A DNA stretch of 64,000 nt from UPXZ01 sp049840795 (GCA_049840795.1 JASGJK010000036.1:47063-111062), one strand, 5' to 3'; positions 30,619 through 39,427 are shown, counted from the stretch's first letter. Program-made: numbers and translations. Notes: generated from the letters alone by a model not told the origin.

Positions 30619-31405
30619 TCATTTGCTTATTTTCTTGGCTTCTTCCCAAATCTCATCCATTTCGGCAAGAGTCATTTTTTTTCAAATCTCGTCCTTGTGC
30701 AATGGTTTTCGATTCAAGATAATTAAACCGGCTGATAAATTTTTGATTGGTGCGTTCAAGCGCGTTTTCAGGATTGATATTATACAGCCGCGCGGCATTG
30801 ATTAAACTGAAAAGTAAATCTCCGAACTCGGCTTCCATATTATCCATATTATCAGCTATTACTTCTTCCTGAAATTCATTTAGTTCTTCTGTCACTTTAT
30901 CCCACACTTGCTCGCGTTGATCCCAATCAAAACCTACTCCGCGCGCCTTATCTTGAATCCTGTATGCTTTTATCAGTGTCGGAAGCGAGACCGGTACACC
31001 GCCTAAGACGGTTTTGTTTCCCCCTTTTTCTTTCAGTTTGAGGCTCTCCCAGTTTTGCATAACTTTAAGACTATTGTCGGCTTCTACATCTCCGAAAACG
31101 TGTGGATGGCGGTAAATAAGTTTTTCATTTAGATTTTTACAAACATCATATATGTCAAAATGATCGGTTTCGCTTCCCATTTGTGAATAAAAAACCACAT
31201 GAAGTAGCAAATCTCCCAATTCTTTACTGATTTCCTTTTTATCATCTTTGAGAATGGCGTCGGCAAGTTCGTACGTTTCTTCGATGGTTTGTATGCGTAG
31301 CGATTCAAATGTTTGTTCCTTATCCCACGGACATTTTGCCCGTAATTCGGTCATTATATTGAGTAAACGTTCAAATTCCTGTAATTTTTCTTGTGAAGAA
31401 TGCAT
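30619..31405 (-). CDS. mazG: Nucleoside triphosphate pyrophosphohydrolase MazG, frameshifted near the C-terminus
   Basis: House-cleaning NTP pyrophosphatase. Two MazG domains: LRAKCPWDKEQTFESL and the metal-binding EETYELADAI near residue 36, then a second EELNEFQEE repeat near 175. As read, the frame ends at 30653 with an unrelated NDSCRNG tail. Removing one base from the A8 run (T8 at 30675-30682 on the plus strand) gives KKMTLAEMDEIWEEAKKISK, the usual family ending, with a stop at 30619 and 261 aa. The indel is therefore almost certainly either a homopolymer error or a very recent mutation. Confidence 0.9.
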
Positions 31406-31545
31406 TTGTACAAAAATATTTTAGGGAAAAATCCTTTTGAGTTATTAAAAATGTACTTGTGTTATTTTACTCACAAAATTACAAAATCTTATGCAATCAA
31501 TAAAATAGACCATCGAACGGAGTACGAATAACCCAAAAAAAGGTT

Positions 31546-32316
31546 TTAGTTATTTAATCGTTCCAATAAGAGTTGAATCGCATTACCGGCATTTTCGGTT
31601 TCGTTTTGCGCTTTGATAAACGCACTGCCGATTATCGCACCCGAAGCATAGTTGAAAACCATATCTTTGGTGGCTTTGTTTGAAATTCCAAAGCCAATCA
31701 TTCTCGGATTTTTGAGATTCATATTATTAATCCGTTCAAAATAAGCAATTTGTTTGTCGAATGACGATTGCGTGCCGGTTATGGAAGCCGATGAAACCAT
31801 ATAGATAAAACCATCGGTGTTGGTGTCGATTTCAAAAATGCGCTCTTCAGAGGTTTCGGGCGTTATCAGGAATATAAATTTCAATCCGTATTTTTCTGCA
31901 ATGAATTTATAATCAGCTAAATAATCAGCCATTGGCAAATCAGGAACAATCATTCCATCCACGCCAACGCGTTGGCATTCTTTGCAAAATTCCTCAAACC
32001 CAAACTGCATAATGGGGTTCAAATAGCCCATCATAACCAGCGGAATTTGAATTTTTTCCCTGACATTGGTGAGTTGCTCAAAAAGTGTGCGGATGCTCAT
32101 CCCATTTTTCAATGCGGTTTGACTGCTTTGCTGTATCACTACTCCATCCGCCATCGGATCTGAAAACGGAATGCCGATTTCCACCAAATCTATACCGTTT
32201 TTTTGCAACGTTTCAAGGATTGAAACCGTATCGTCCAGCTTTGGAAAGCCTGCTGTGATGTATATGGATAGGATATTTTCCTTTTTATTCTGAAATAATT
32301 GATTGATTCTGTTCAT
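31546..32316 (-). CDS. trpA: Tryptophan synthase alpha chain
   Basis: 256 aa from ATG 32316; an upstream TTG in frame lies inside a G-rich repeat arm and is not a credible start. Cleaves indole-3-glycerol phosphate to indole for TrpB. Catalytic Glu in LVEIGIPFSDPMADG and Asp in the same loop are present, as is the VPDLPM segment. Last gene of the trpBEGDCFA operon, intact, and separated from trpF by 63 bases that contain repeat arm A. Confidence 0.95.
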   Translation of the reverse strand: MNRINQLFQNKKENILSIYITAGFPKLDDTVSILETLQKNGIDLVEIGIPFSDPMADGVVIQQSSQTALKNGMSIRTLFEQLTNVREKIQIPLVMMGYLNPIMQFGFEEFCKECQRVGVDGMIVPDLPMADYLADYKFIAEKYGLKFIFLITPETSEERIFEIDTNTDGFIYMVSSASITGTQSSFDKQIAYFERINNMNLKNPRMIGFGISNKATKDMVFNYASGAIIGSAFIKAQNETENAGNAIQLLLERLNN

Positions 32317-32350
32317 AAGCCCCTCCAACCCCCCCCTCGAGAGAGGATTT
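32317..32350 (-). repeat. Palindromic arm A, directly upstream of the trpA start
   Basis: On the coding strand this reads ATCCTCTCTCGAGGGGGGGG then TTGGAGGGGCTT, ending at the trpA ATG. It is a shortened relative of the arms at trpE, trpD and rocD: the same TCCTCT start and G-tract pair, with the central CCCCCTTC part missing. No partner arm was found at the trpF end. Confidence 0.65.
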
Positions 32351-32379
32351 CATATTTTATTTTGATAAGAATGATGTTT

Positions 32380-33012
32380 TTAGTTTTCGAGCGCGCGTAT
32401 TTCACTTATAAATGTGCGCAACATTTCAATATTTTTTAGTCCCGGTTTAACCTCAAATTTGCTGTTTACGTCAATTCCAGCCATTTTTGGATGGTTGATT
32501 TTCAGTATCGGTTTCACGTCTTCCAAGGAAATACCTCCACTCAGGAAAAAATCTTTTTCACCTTGGTACGATGATAGAATGTTCCAATTAAATTTCTGCC
32601 CCGAACCGCCGTAAACATCGGTTTTGGTATCGAAAAGAAAATAATCGCACACATCTTCATAATCTTTGGTAACTCTGAAATTATCGGCGCTCATCACCGA
32701 AAAGGCTTTGATAACCATGGTTTTAGCTTCTTCTTTGATGTTTTTGCAAAGCCTGTGGTTTTCAGAACCGTGTAATTGAACGCCGTCCAAACCGTATTTA
32801 TGAACGTGGATGAGTATACTTTCCAACTCTTCGTTGACAAAAACGCCGATCTTTTTAATATGTTTCGGAATTTGACTCAGCGTGTTCAAATCCAGGCTTT
32901 TTGCAAAGCGCGGAGAACTTGGATAAAATATAAATCCAATCAAATCGGGTTGCAACTGTACAACTTGTTTGATGTTTTCGGACTCGCGTAAACCGCAGAT
33001 TTTTATCATCAT
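32380..33012 (-). CDS. trpF: Phosphoribosylanthranilate isomerase
   Basis: About 209 aa, intact; the second Met (33009) may be the start. Small TIM barrel with KICGLRE at the N-terminus carrying the catalytic Cys, the general acid Asp in LFDTKTDVYGGSGQKFNW, and the phosphate loop FLSGGISLEDV. Converts PRA to CdRP. It is followed by trpA and preceded by trpC. It is one of the few central trp genes here without an interruption. Confidence 0.94.
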   Translation of the reverse strand: MMIKICGLRESENIKQVVQLQPDLIGFIFYPSSPRFAKSLDLNTLSQIPKHIKKIGVFVNEELESILIHVHKYGLDGVQLHGSENHRLCKNIKEEAKTMVIKAFSVMSADNFRVTKDYEDVCDYFLFDTKTDVYGGSGQKFNWNILSSYQGEKDFFLSGGISLEDVKPILKINHPKMAGIDVNSKFEVKPGLKNIEMLRTFISEIRALEN

Positions 33013-33072
33013 AGTCGGAACTTTGATTTTTATGATTAATATGATTTAAGCTGATATTTGAAACTTCAAACT

Positions 33073-33856
33073 TCAAACAACCAAACTTATAAACTTCTTC
33101 AAACTTTCAGCCGGATTTTCGTCCTTCATAAAGTTTTCGCCCATTAAGAATCCTTTGAAGCCGTGTTTCTGTAATTCTTTGATCGATTCAGGATTGGAAA
33201 TACCGCTTTCACTGATTTTTACAAACTTATCGGGAATCAATGACGACAATTTCACCGACGTCTGCAAATTTACTTCAAAAGTTTTTAAATTCCGGTTGTT
33301 TACTCCCACAATATCCACAAAATCGTTGATGTGTTTGAACTCTCTCTTCGTTGTGTATTTCGAGCAATACTTCCATTCCCAGTTTTTTTGCGAGTTTGGC
33401 AAATTTTTCCGTTTCTGAAACCGTTAATGCAGAGGCTATCAATAAAATAATAGTCGGCACCCATTGCTTTCGCTTCGTAAAACTGATAATCGTCAATCAT
33501 AAAATCTTTCCTTAAAATGGGGCAGTCCACGTGCTGACGGGCAGATATTAAATTCTCGGGCTTCCTCCAAAGAACGGAAAATCAGTCAGGATAGAAATTC
33601 CTGAAGCGCCGTTTTTGCAATACCCGACTGTAATTTCTGTTGCAACTGCATTTTCTTTTATCCACCCTTTGGAGGGCGATTTCCGTTTGAATTCGCTGAT
33701 AATGCCCGAATTTGATTGCAACAAATTTTGTTTTTTCAATGAAATACATTTCGGGGTAAAATAGATTTCTTTTTCCAAATCAGCGATTGATTTTATTTTT
33801 TTTCGTTCGGCAACTTCTTTGTGTTTTGATTTTATTATAGTGTCTAAAATGGTCAT
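33073..33856 (-). pseudogene. trpC: Indole-3-glycerol phosphate synthase, broken by three frameshifts
   Basis: The complete TrpC sequence can be rebuilt across frames. The N-terminus (MTILDTIIKSKHKEVAERKK, ISEFKRKSPSKGWI) runs to GGSP near 33558, where a C is missing from AGCCCGAG. It continues ENLISARQHVDCPILRKDF to GAD, where one T is extra near 33452. Next come IILLIASALTVSETEKFAKL and LEVLLEIHNEE-like residues up to an extra A in GAAGAGAGAG near 33344. The rest, KHINDFVDIVGVNNRNLKTF through ISESGISNPESI to GFKGFLMGENFM, is clean. All family motifs remain, so the events are recent or are sequence errors. No single reading frame encodes a functional enzyme as given. Confidence 0.9.
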
Positions 33857-33917
33857 AAAAACTTGATATTAATTTGTGAAAATAGGTGTATTCGTGGCTA
33901 AGAATAAGTTCGCGCAG

Positions 33918-34295
33918 CTAATATACGAGTCTTTTGTATTCAAACTTTCCTCTCCCGAAATTCACCAATAATCCTAATTTGTTTCCCGAAACTTTCAGAT
34001 AATTTATTGTTTGTGAAATATCATCGTCAGTTAGTTGTACAACGCATCTTAAAACCAAAATAATTTTATCAAATACCACAAAATCAGCATAAAATTTGTG
34101 TGGTAATAAAACTCCTCTGAAAAACACATCGTATTCTTTTTCGCGTTCAAACTTTATGTTTTCCTCGTTGAGAATTACTTCCATAGCATCTTTGTAAACA
34201 ATCTCAGAAAATCCGTGTCCTAACGCGTTGTGTATTTCCATACATTTCCCGATGATAAGATAACTCTCTTCTTTGTAAATAATTTCACTTGTCAT
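33918..34295 (-). CDS. GxxExxY family protein, copy 1, with ExK motif lost
   Basis: 125 aa from the ATG at 34295 (a longer frame starts at 34334). The signature GHGFSEIVY fits GxxExxY, a family assigned to the PD-(D/E)XK nuclease superfamily. The family's ADFVV...LELKAV core here reads ADFVVFDKIILVLRCV: the Asp remains but Glu and Lys of ExK are Val and Arg, so catalysis is unlikely. It lies between trpC and trpD and interrupts the usual operon order. The function of the family is not established. No signal peptide. Confidence 0.82.
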   Translation of the reverse strand: MTSEIIYKEESYLIIGKCMEIHNALGHGFSEIVYKDAMEVILNEENIKFEREKEYDVFFRGVLLPHKFYADFVVFDKIILVLRCVVQLTDDDISQTINYLKVSGNKLGLLVNFGRGKFEYKRLVY

Positions 34296-34356
34296 AGTCA
34301 CATTTTTTTTGCCACGAATATACGAATAAACCACAAATTTATAAATACTCTATTGA

Positions 34357-35415
34357 TCAATTATATATCTCAATGAAACGATTAAACGCGTGTTTTGCTT
34401 TTCCATTTTTTATAGCTTCCAACGCTTCTTGCGTACATTGTTTAATGGTTTTTTCGGGACAAATTGTTTGAATGGCAAACGCCGCATTAATAACCACCGT
34501 ATTTATTTGTGCTTCGGAAGCTTTGTTTTCAAGTACATTGAGGAAAATTTTGGCTGCATCGTCCACCGTTTCACCTCCAAAAAGTTCCGATTGTTTAATC
34601 TTTTTCATCCCGACTTTTTCGGGAGATAGAATATATTCACCACTGTTGTTGATTACTTTGAAATTATCGGTCAGCGAAATTTCATCGTAGCCGTCTAAAC
34701 TATGCACAATGGAATAATTTACGCCCAAATTCTGATAAATATAATTGTACAAACGCATCATTTTTAAACTCTACGTCCCCAAACACTGGTATTGAGGCTG
34801 TACAGGGCTGATAAGAGGCCCAAGCACATTGAAAAAAGTACGCACACCCAGATTTTTTCTGACGGGAGCTACATTCTTCATCGCCGGATTAAAAATAGGA
34901 GCGTGGAGATATGCAAAACCGCTCTTTTCAATCGTTTTTTTCAAAACGCTTTCATCGTTAGTAAATTTTGCTCCCATAAATATTTCAGCACGTTTGAAGA
35001 TCCGCTGACGGATGTAGCCCCGTAATTACCGTGTTTAGCTACGTTGTAGCCTGCGCCAGCCAAAACAAAACAAGCACACGTGGAGATATTGAACGTGTTT
35101 TTGCCATCACCACCTGTTCCAACAATATCGATGGGATTAAATTCACTTAAATCAACTTTTACAGCCGTGTTTAGCAAGGCATCACGGAATCCGATTACTT
35201 CGTCCAATTCAATGCTGCGCATCAAATAAACAGAAATAAAAGCCGCAATTTGTTCATTATTGTATTTCCCAACCGCAATATTTGACATTACTTCCGCCGC
35301 TTCAGCACGTGTAAGCGATTGATGTTCGAAAAGTCTTTTTAATAAAGAAGCCCCCTTGCCCCCTGAAGGGGGGAACAACGGGTTGTGGATTTTTATTATT
35401 GTCTGTTAATTGCAT
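34357..35415 (-). pseudogene. trpD: Anthranilate phosphoribosyltransferase, interrupted
   Basis: Three breaks. (1) The likely start ATG 35415 (MQLTDNNKNPQPVVPP) is one base out of frame with the body; removing one C from the C6 run (G6 at 35368-35373) gives PPSGGKGASLLKRLFEH. (2) Near 34975 the frame changes between SSNVLKYL and GAKFTNDESVLKK. (3) A TAG codon at 34771-34773 lies in the same frame as the following SLKMMRLYNYIYQN, so this is a nonsense change, where the family has an aromatic residue. Conserved parts remain: DIVGTGGDGKNTFNIS, KHGNYGATSVSGSSN and NVAPVRKNLGVRTFF. Converts anthranilate to PRA. Confidence 0.88.
35349..35376 (-). repeat. Palindromic arm B, coding for the TrpD N-terminus
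   Basis: Coding strand TTCCCCCCTTCAGGGGGCAA then GGGGGCT. It translates, in the TrpD frame, to PPSGGKGAS, nearly the same peptide as arm G gives in RocD. Inverted partner of arm C at the end of trpG, 87 bases away. Confidence 0.75.
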
Positions 35416-35462
35416 TTTTATAATCTTATTAATACAAATGATATTCAATTTATTGAGAAAAA

Positions 35463-35490
35463 TTCCCCCTTCAGGGGGTTAGGGGGTTGT
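35463..35490 (-). repeat. Palindromic arm C, at the 3' end of trpG
   Basis: Coding strand AACCCCCTAACCCCCTGAAG then GGGGAA. It supplies the last TrpG residues NPLTP and the TGA stop. Its core CCCCCTGAAGGGGG is itself a short palindrome; arm B is the inverted copy. Confidence 0.75.
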
Positions 35491-36049
35491 TAACCAATTT
35501 CTCAGCATATCTTCCCCTTGTGGGGTCAAAATCGATTTCAGGATGAAATTGAACGCCACGTACGTCATAGGTTTTATGTTGGAGCGCCATAATCATTCCA
35601 TCATCATCTACGGCAGTAATCCGTAAGCAATCCGGAAAATTTTCTTTAGAAACAGCCCACGAATGGTATCGTCCTACTTCTAATGTCGATAACATATCGT
35701 AAAACAAAGTATCATCTGCAATGACATTGATTTTTGTACTTACTCCGTGAAAAACATCAGGAAGATTAATCAGAGTACCTCCAAAAGCTTCTCCAATGGC
35801 TTGTTCGCCAAGGGAAACTCCCAAAATACTTTTTGTAGGAGCGTATGTTTTTATCACATCCAATAGAATCCCTGATTCAGAAGGAACACCGGGACCTGGC
35901 GAAAGGATGATTTTGTCGAAACGATCAATTTCTTCCGACGAAATTTTATCGTTTCGATGTATTTCAATATCGGTATAACCCAGTTTTTTTACTGCGTGAA
36001 CCAAATTATATGTAAATGAATCGTAATTATCGAAAACTAGGAGCCTCAT
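35471..36049 (-). CDS. trpG: Anthranilate synthase glutaminase subunit, catalytic Cys replaced by Ser
   Basis: 192 aa class I glutamine amidotransferase. The fold signatures are present: FDNYDSFTYNLVH, the oxyanion-side PGPGVPSESG and the GVQFHPE loop with His169 and Glu171. The nucleophile elbow, normally GVCLGHQ or GVCLGQQ, reads GVSLGEQ: position 79 is Ser (TCC, bases 35813-35815) instead of Cys (TGC), and position 82 is Glu. A Ser at this place normally abolishes glutaminase activity, leaving at best an ammonia-dependent synthase. The last five residues and stop lie within repeat arm C. Confidence 0.92.
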   Translation of the reverse strand: MRLLVFDNYDSFTYNLVHAVKKLGYTDIEIHRNDKISSEEIDRFDKIILSPGPGVPSESGILLDVIKTYAPTKSILGVSLGEQAIGEAFGGTLINLPDVFHGVSTKINVIADDTLFYDMLSTLEVGRYHSWAVSKENFPDCLRITAVDDDGMIMALQHKTYDVRGVQFHPEIDFDPTRGRYAEKLVNNPLTP

Positions 36050-36078
36050 AGTCTGAATTTTGATTTATGTGATTAATA

Positions 36079-36479
36079 TTATTTTTTTGATATTTGGAAT
36101 TTATTATTTTGAAGACGTTTAAAAACTAAACTTCTTTCTCCAAAATTGATTAATAATCCAATTTCAATATTATATGCTTCTAAATAATTAATTGCTTGTG
36201 CAAAATGAACATCTTCCAATTTTGTGACAGCCTTCAATTCGACCGAAATTAAATCTTCAACAAAAAAATCAACTCTTCTTGTTCCGATTTGTTCGTTTCT
36301 GTAATATATTGGCATCTCAAATTCACGATTAAAATTGATTCCTGCTAATTTCATTTCAATTTCCAATGCACGTTGATAGATAACTTCTTGGAAACCATTG
36401 CCAAGTGCAGAATGGATATTCATTGCACAACCTATAATTTTTGATGTTAATTCTGAATATTTAGATTTTTGTCTATCAT
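36079..36479 (-). CDS. GxxExxY family protein, copy 2, with intact ExK motif
   Basis: Signature GNGFQEVIY and the nuclease-like core VDFFVEDLISVELKAVTKL, in which Asp and ExK (ELK) are conserved, followed by AQAINYLEAYNIEIGLLINFG. The open frame starts only at an internal Met (36423), but homologous residues (KYSELTSKIIGCAMNIH) extend upstream. Adding one base to the A5 run (T5 at 36466-36470) joins them to ATG 36479 as MIDKKSKYSELTSKIIG. Product then about 133 aa. Lies between trpG and trpE. Much diverged from copy 1. Confidence 0.8.
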
Positions 36480-36515
36480 ATAAAACTAATTTATAAGAAT
36501 ATCTTCAAAATCATA

Positions 36516-38015
36516 TTAATCAAACAAATCATGGTTCAGACATTTTTTCAGCGCGGCGAGTTTGTTGTTTACCTCTTGTAGTTCACTTTCTTCGTTTGAT
36601 TTTGCTACAATGCCTGCTCCTGCCTGATAATAAAGTATATTTTCTTTGCTCACAAACGAACGGATGGTGATGGCTTGGTTGAAGTTTCCATCAAAGCCGA
36701 TATAACCGATGCAACCTCCATACGGACCTCTGTCGTGTGGCTCGATGGTGTCTATGATTTGCATCGCTTTAATTTTAGGTGCTCCCGAAAGTGTTCCGGC
36801 AGGAAAAGTATTGGCAAAAAGTTTGATGATTTTAGTATCGGGACGTAATTTTCCACTCACGCTTGATACCAAGTGCAATACGTGCGAATAATATTGTACT
36901 TCGCGAAAAACCTCTACTTCTACATTGTCGCAGTTACGGCTTAAATCGTTGCGAGCCAAATCCACCAACATTACGTGTTCGGCATTTTCTTTTTTATCCG
37001 TAATTAATTTTTCGGCCAGATGGAAATCTTTTTCATCATCGCCTGTTCTTCTAAAAGTCCCTGCAATGGGTTTGATGTATGCTTTTTGTTTTTTTGCATC
37101 CACCACTAAATGCGCTTCGGGCGACGAACCAAAAATTCTGAAATCTCCAAAATTAAAATAAAACAGATAAGGAGACGGATTTATTCAACGCAAGGTGCGG
37201 TAAAGCATAAAATCATCACCGGTAAAATGTTGGTAGAAACGGCGCGAAAGCACAATCTGGAACACGTTTCCCTTGTAACATTCCTCTTTTCCACGAGCCA
37301 CCATTTTCTTGTAATCTTCGTCAGAAATATCGCATTGTTCTTTTCCAACGGCAGAAAAAGGATAGGTCGCATAATTATTGTTCATCAAAATAGTTTCGAT
37401 TTCGGGAATGGACGAGGTTTCGTTTTCCATCAGATTTTCGATGATTGTCAAATCATTATTGAAATGATTGATGGCAATGATGTATTTGAAAAACACATAA
37501 TGCAATCCCGGCATACTTCCCGGATCGGTTTGGCGTGCCGAAAGTTTTACATCCTCGAAATATTGCACAGCTTCATACGAAGTATAACCGAGCAAACCGT
37601 TTATGATGGGCGTATCTTGCTTGTTTTCAATTTCAAAAGATTTTAGGAAAGCATCAAACCTGTCGGCAACCGTCATTTTATCGGTTACGTTGGTGGTGAT
37701 TTTGCTTCCGTCGGGATAATCTTCGGTAATTACAAAATTATTGACTGAAATACCGCCCATCGGGGCAAATCCAATGTAAGAATAACTGTTTTCATTTCCG
37801 TGGTAATCAGAACTTTCCAATAAAACGGAGTTGGTGTACAAATCTCTTATTTTCAAATAGATGCCAACCGGAGTTTGCAAGTCGGCAAGTAGTTTTTTAG
37901 TGTTGGTAATAATTTTGCCCCCCAGCCCCCTGAAGGGGGAGTTTGAAGAGGAATTATTTTGATTATTTTGTTGTGTCATTGTATCAAAATATTTATTTAA
38001 TCTATTTTTCTTCAT
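36516..38015 (-). pseudogene. trpE: Anthranilate synthase component I with in-frame TGA stop
   Basis: Chorismate to anthranilate. The frame is continuous from 38015 to 36516 except for TGA at 37185-37187: MLYRTLR-stop-INPSPYLFYFNFGDFRIF, where the family has Ser (TCA to TGA is one change). Conserved parts include the Trp-feedback motif LLES (VLLESSDYHG), IFGSSPEAHLV, IKPIAGTFRRTG, and TFPAGTLSGAPK. The better start is ATG 37979 (MTQQNNQNNSSSNSP), because the preceding codons lie in an arm-flanked spacer. The N-terminal SNSPFRGLGGKI is encoded by repeat arm D and is not part of the TrpE fold. Confidence 0.9.
37917..37954 (-). repeat. Palindromic arm D, coding for the TrpE N-terminus
   Basis: Coding strand ATTCCTCTTCAAACTCCCCC then TTCAGGGGGCTGGGGGGC. 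It translates in frame to SSNSPFRGLGG. Inverted partner of arm E at the end of trpB, about 88 bases upstream; the pair spans roughly 150 bp. Confidence 0.78.
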
Positions 38016-38041
38016 GTATTTTGTTATTTAGTGGTACTTTA

Positions 38042-38069
38042 GTTCCCCCTTTAGGGGGTTAGGGGGCTG
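38042..38069 (-). repeat. Palindromic arm E, at the 3' end of trpB
   Basis: Coding strand CAGCCCCCTAACCCCCTAAA then GGGGGAACT. It encodes the last TrpB residues SPLTP and the TAA stop, in the same reading frame that arm C uses in trpG. Confidence 0.78.
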
Positions 38070-39238
38070 ATATTTATATATGTCTCCATATCTTTATCAC
38101 CTCGTCCCGAAACTGTCAAAACAATAATATTGTCACTTTTGAATGTTTTTTTTTCCTTTTTCAACACAGCCAAAGCGTGTGCCGATTCAATCGCCGGTAT
38201 AATTCCTTCTAAACGAGTAAGTTCCATTGCGGCTTCGAGGGCTTCATCATCGTTAACGGCAAGTACTTTTGTTCTTCCCGTACTTGCCAGGTGTGCGTGT
38301 GCAGGTCCAATTCCGGGATAATCCAATCCGGCAGAAATAGAGTAGGGTTCAATGATTTGCCCGTCGGCATCTTGCATTACAAGCGTACGGCTTCCGTGGA
38401 TAATTCCTTTGGTGCCTACGTGGATAGTCGCGGCTGTTTCACCCGTTTCAATTCCTTTGCCACCAGCTTCCGCCGAAATAATTTTTACGTTTTCATTCTC
38501 AAGAAAATGATAATAAGTACCCATTGCGTTGCTTCCTCCGCCAACGCAAGCAATTAAATAATCGGGTGAATCTTTTCCGGTATGTTCTTTCAATTGCCAT
38601 TTAATCTCTTCACTGATAATGGATTGGAAATAAGCCACCATTTCGGGGTAGGGATGAGGACCAACGGTAGAGCCGATAATATAAAAAGCCTGCGGATTAG
38701 TACACCAGTAGCGGATAGCTTCGTTAGTTGCATCTTTCAAAGTCATATTTCCACTGGTAACAGGTTCAACTTTGGCGCCCAGCATACGCATTTTTTGTAC
38801 GTTCAGAAACTGGCGTTCCACATCGGTTTTGCCCATAAACACAATACATTCCAACCCCATCAAAGCGCAAGCGGTAGCAGTTGCCACGCCGTGCTGTCCG
38901 GCTCCGGTTTCCGCAATAATCTGTGTTTTGCCCATCCGTTTGGCGAGGAGAATCTGCCCCAGTGCATTGTTTATTTTATGCGAACCGGTGTGGTTTAAAT
39001 CTTCGCGTTTCAAATAGATATTCGTTTGATATTTTTCCGAAAGTCTTTTTGCAAAATACAATGGCGAAGGTCTTCCAATATAGTTTTTAAGCAAATCGAC
39101 AAATTCCTTTTTGAAAGAATCGTCTTCTTTTGCCTCATAAAAAGCCGATTTAAGCTTTTCAACCGTACCGTGAAGAATTTCAGGGATGTAAGCCCCGCCA
39201 AATTCACCGTAATAACCATTCTTGTTCCGAAATTCCAT
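38051..39238 (-). CDS. trpB: Tryptophan synthase beta chain
   Basis: 395 aa, intact, PLP enzyme joining indole and serine. The PLP lysine is Lys88 in HTGSHKINNA; the catalytic Glu lies in AETGAGQHGVATA; the phosphate-binding loop is GGGSNAMG. GSRTLVMQDADGQI and AGLDYPGIGPAHAHL are typical of the TrpB1 type that pairs with TrpA. First structural gene of the operon, about 45 bases after the attenuator hairpin. Only the last five residues (SPLTP) come from repeat arm E. Confidence 0.96.
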   Translation of the reverse strand: MEFRNKNGYYGEFGGAYIPEILHGTVEKLKSAFYEAKEDDSFKKEFVDLLKNYIGRPSPLYFAKRLSEKYQTNIYLKREDLNHTGSHKINNALGQILLAKRMGKTQIIAETGAGQHGVATATACALMGLECIVFMGKTDVERQFLNVQKMRMLGAKVEPVTSGNMTLKDATNEAIRYWCTNPQAFYIIGSTVGPHPYPEMVAYFQSIISEEIKWQLKEHTGKDSPDYLIACVGGGSNAMGTYYHFLENENVKIISAEAGGKGIETGETAATIHVGTKGIIHGSRTLVMQDADGQIIEPYSISAGLDYPGIGPAHAHLASTGRTKVLAVNDDEALEAAMELTRLEGIIPAIESAHALAVLKKEKKTFKSDNIIVLTVSGRGDKDMETYINISPLTP

Positions 39239-39280
39239 AATTTATGTATTTTAATCTGCTGTGGTTTTGTTTACGTAATT

Positions 39281-39317
39281 AAAAAAGGCTTATCGTGAGT
39301 TACGACAAGCCTTTCAA
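39281..39317 (-). terminator. trp attenuator terminator hairpin
   Basis: On the minus strand AAAGGCTTGTCGT, loop AACTC, ACGATAAGCCTTTTTT: a 12-bp stem with one mismatch and a six-T run, ending 40 bases before the trpB start. The downstream half contains CTCACGAT, which is exactly complementary to ATCGTGAG at the end of the leader ORF (39354-39361), giving an 8-bp alternative pairing that would disrupt the terminator. Confidence 0.85.
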
Positions 39318-39354
39318 ATATATTTTAATTAAAATATTGGTATGACAGCTCTTC

Positions 39355-39411
39355 TCACGATTTATTGAAACGTAAGTTGCGCCACCACCAAAATTTTAAA
39401 TTTGACATCAT
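39355..39411 (-). CDS. trpL: trp operon leader peptide with three consecutive Trp codons
   Basis: An 18-codon ORF, MMSNLKFWWWRNLRFNKS, with TGG codons 8-10 (bases 39382-39390), lies between the predicted promoter and the terminator hairpin ahead of trpB. Its stop codon falls inside ATCGTGAG, the segment able to pair with the terminator's 3' half. A ribosome stalled on the Trp codons would leave this segment free and allow read-through; a ribosome reaching the stop would cover it and permit termination. This is the expected logic of amino-acid attenuation. The second ATG is an equally possible start. Confidence 0.85.
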   Translation of the reverse strand: MMSNLKFWWWRNLRFNKS

Positions 39412-39427
39412 TTCGATTAATTTTCTG

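Noticed and set aside
37185..37187. TGA in trpE as a recoded sense codon
   Set aside because: Other genes here use TGA as a normal stop (for example trpG and coaBC neighbours), and no selenocysteine context exists.
35463..38069. Palindromic arms as ordinary Rho-independent terminators
   Set aside because: No T-runs follow the G/C stems, and they lie inside an operon and within coding sequence.
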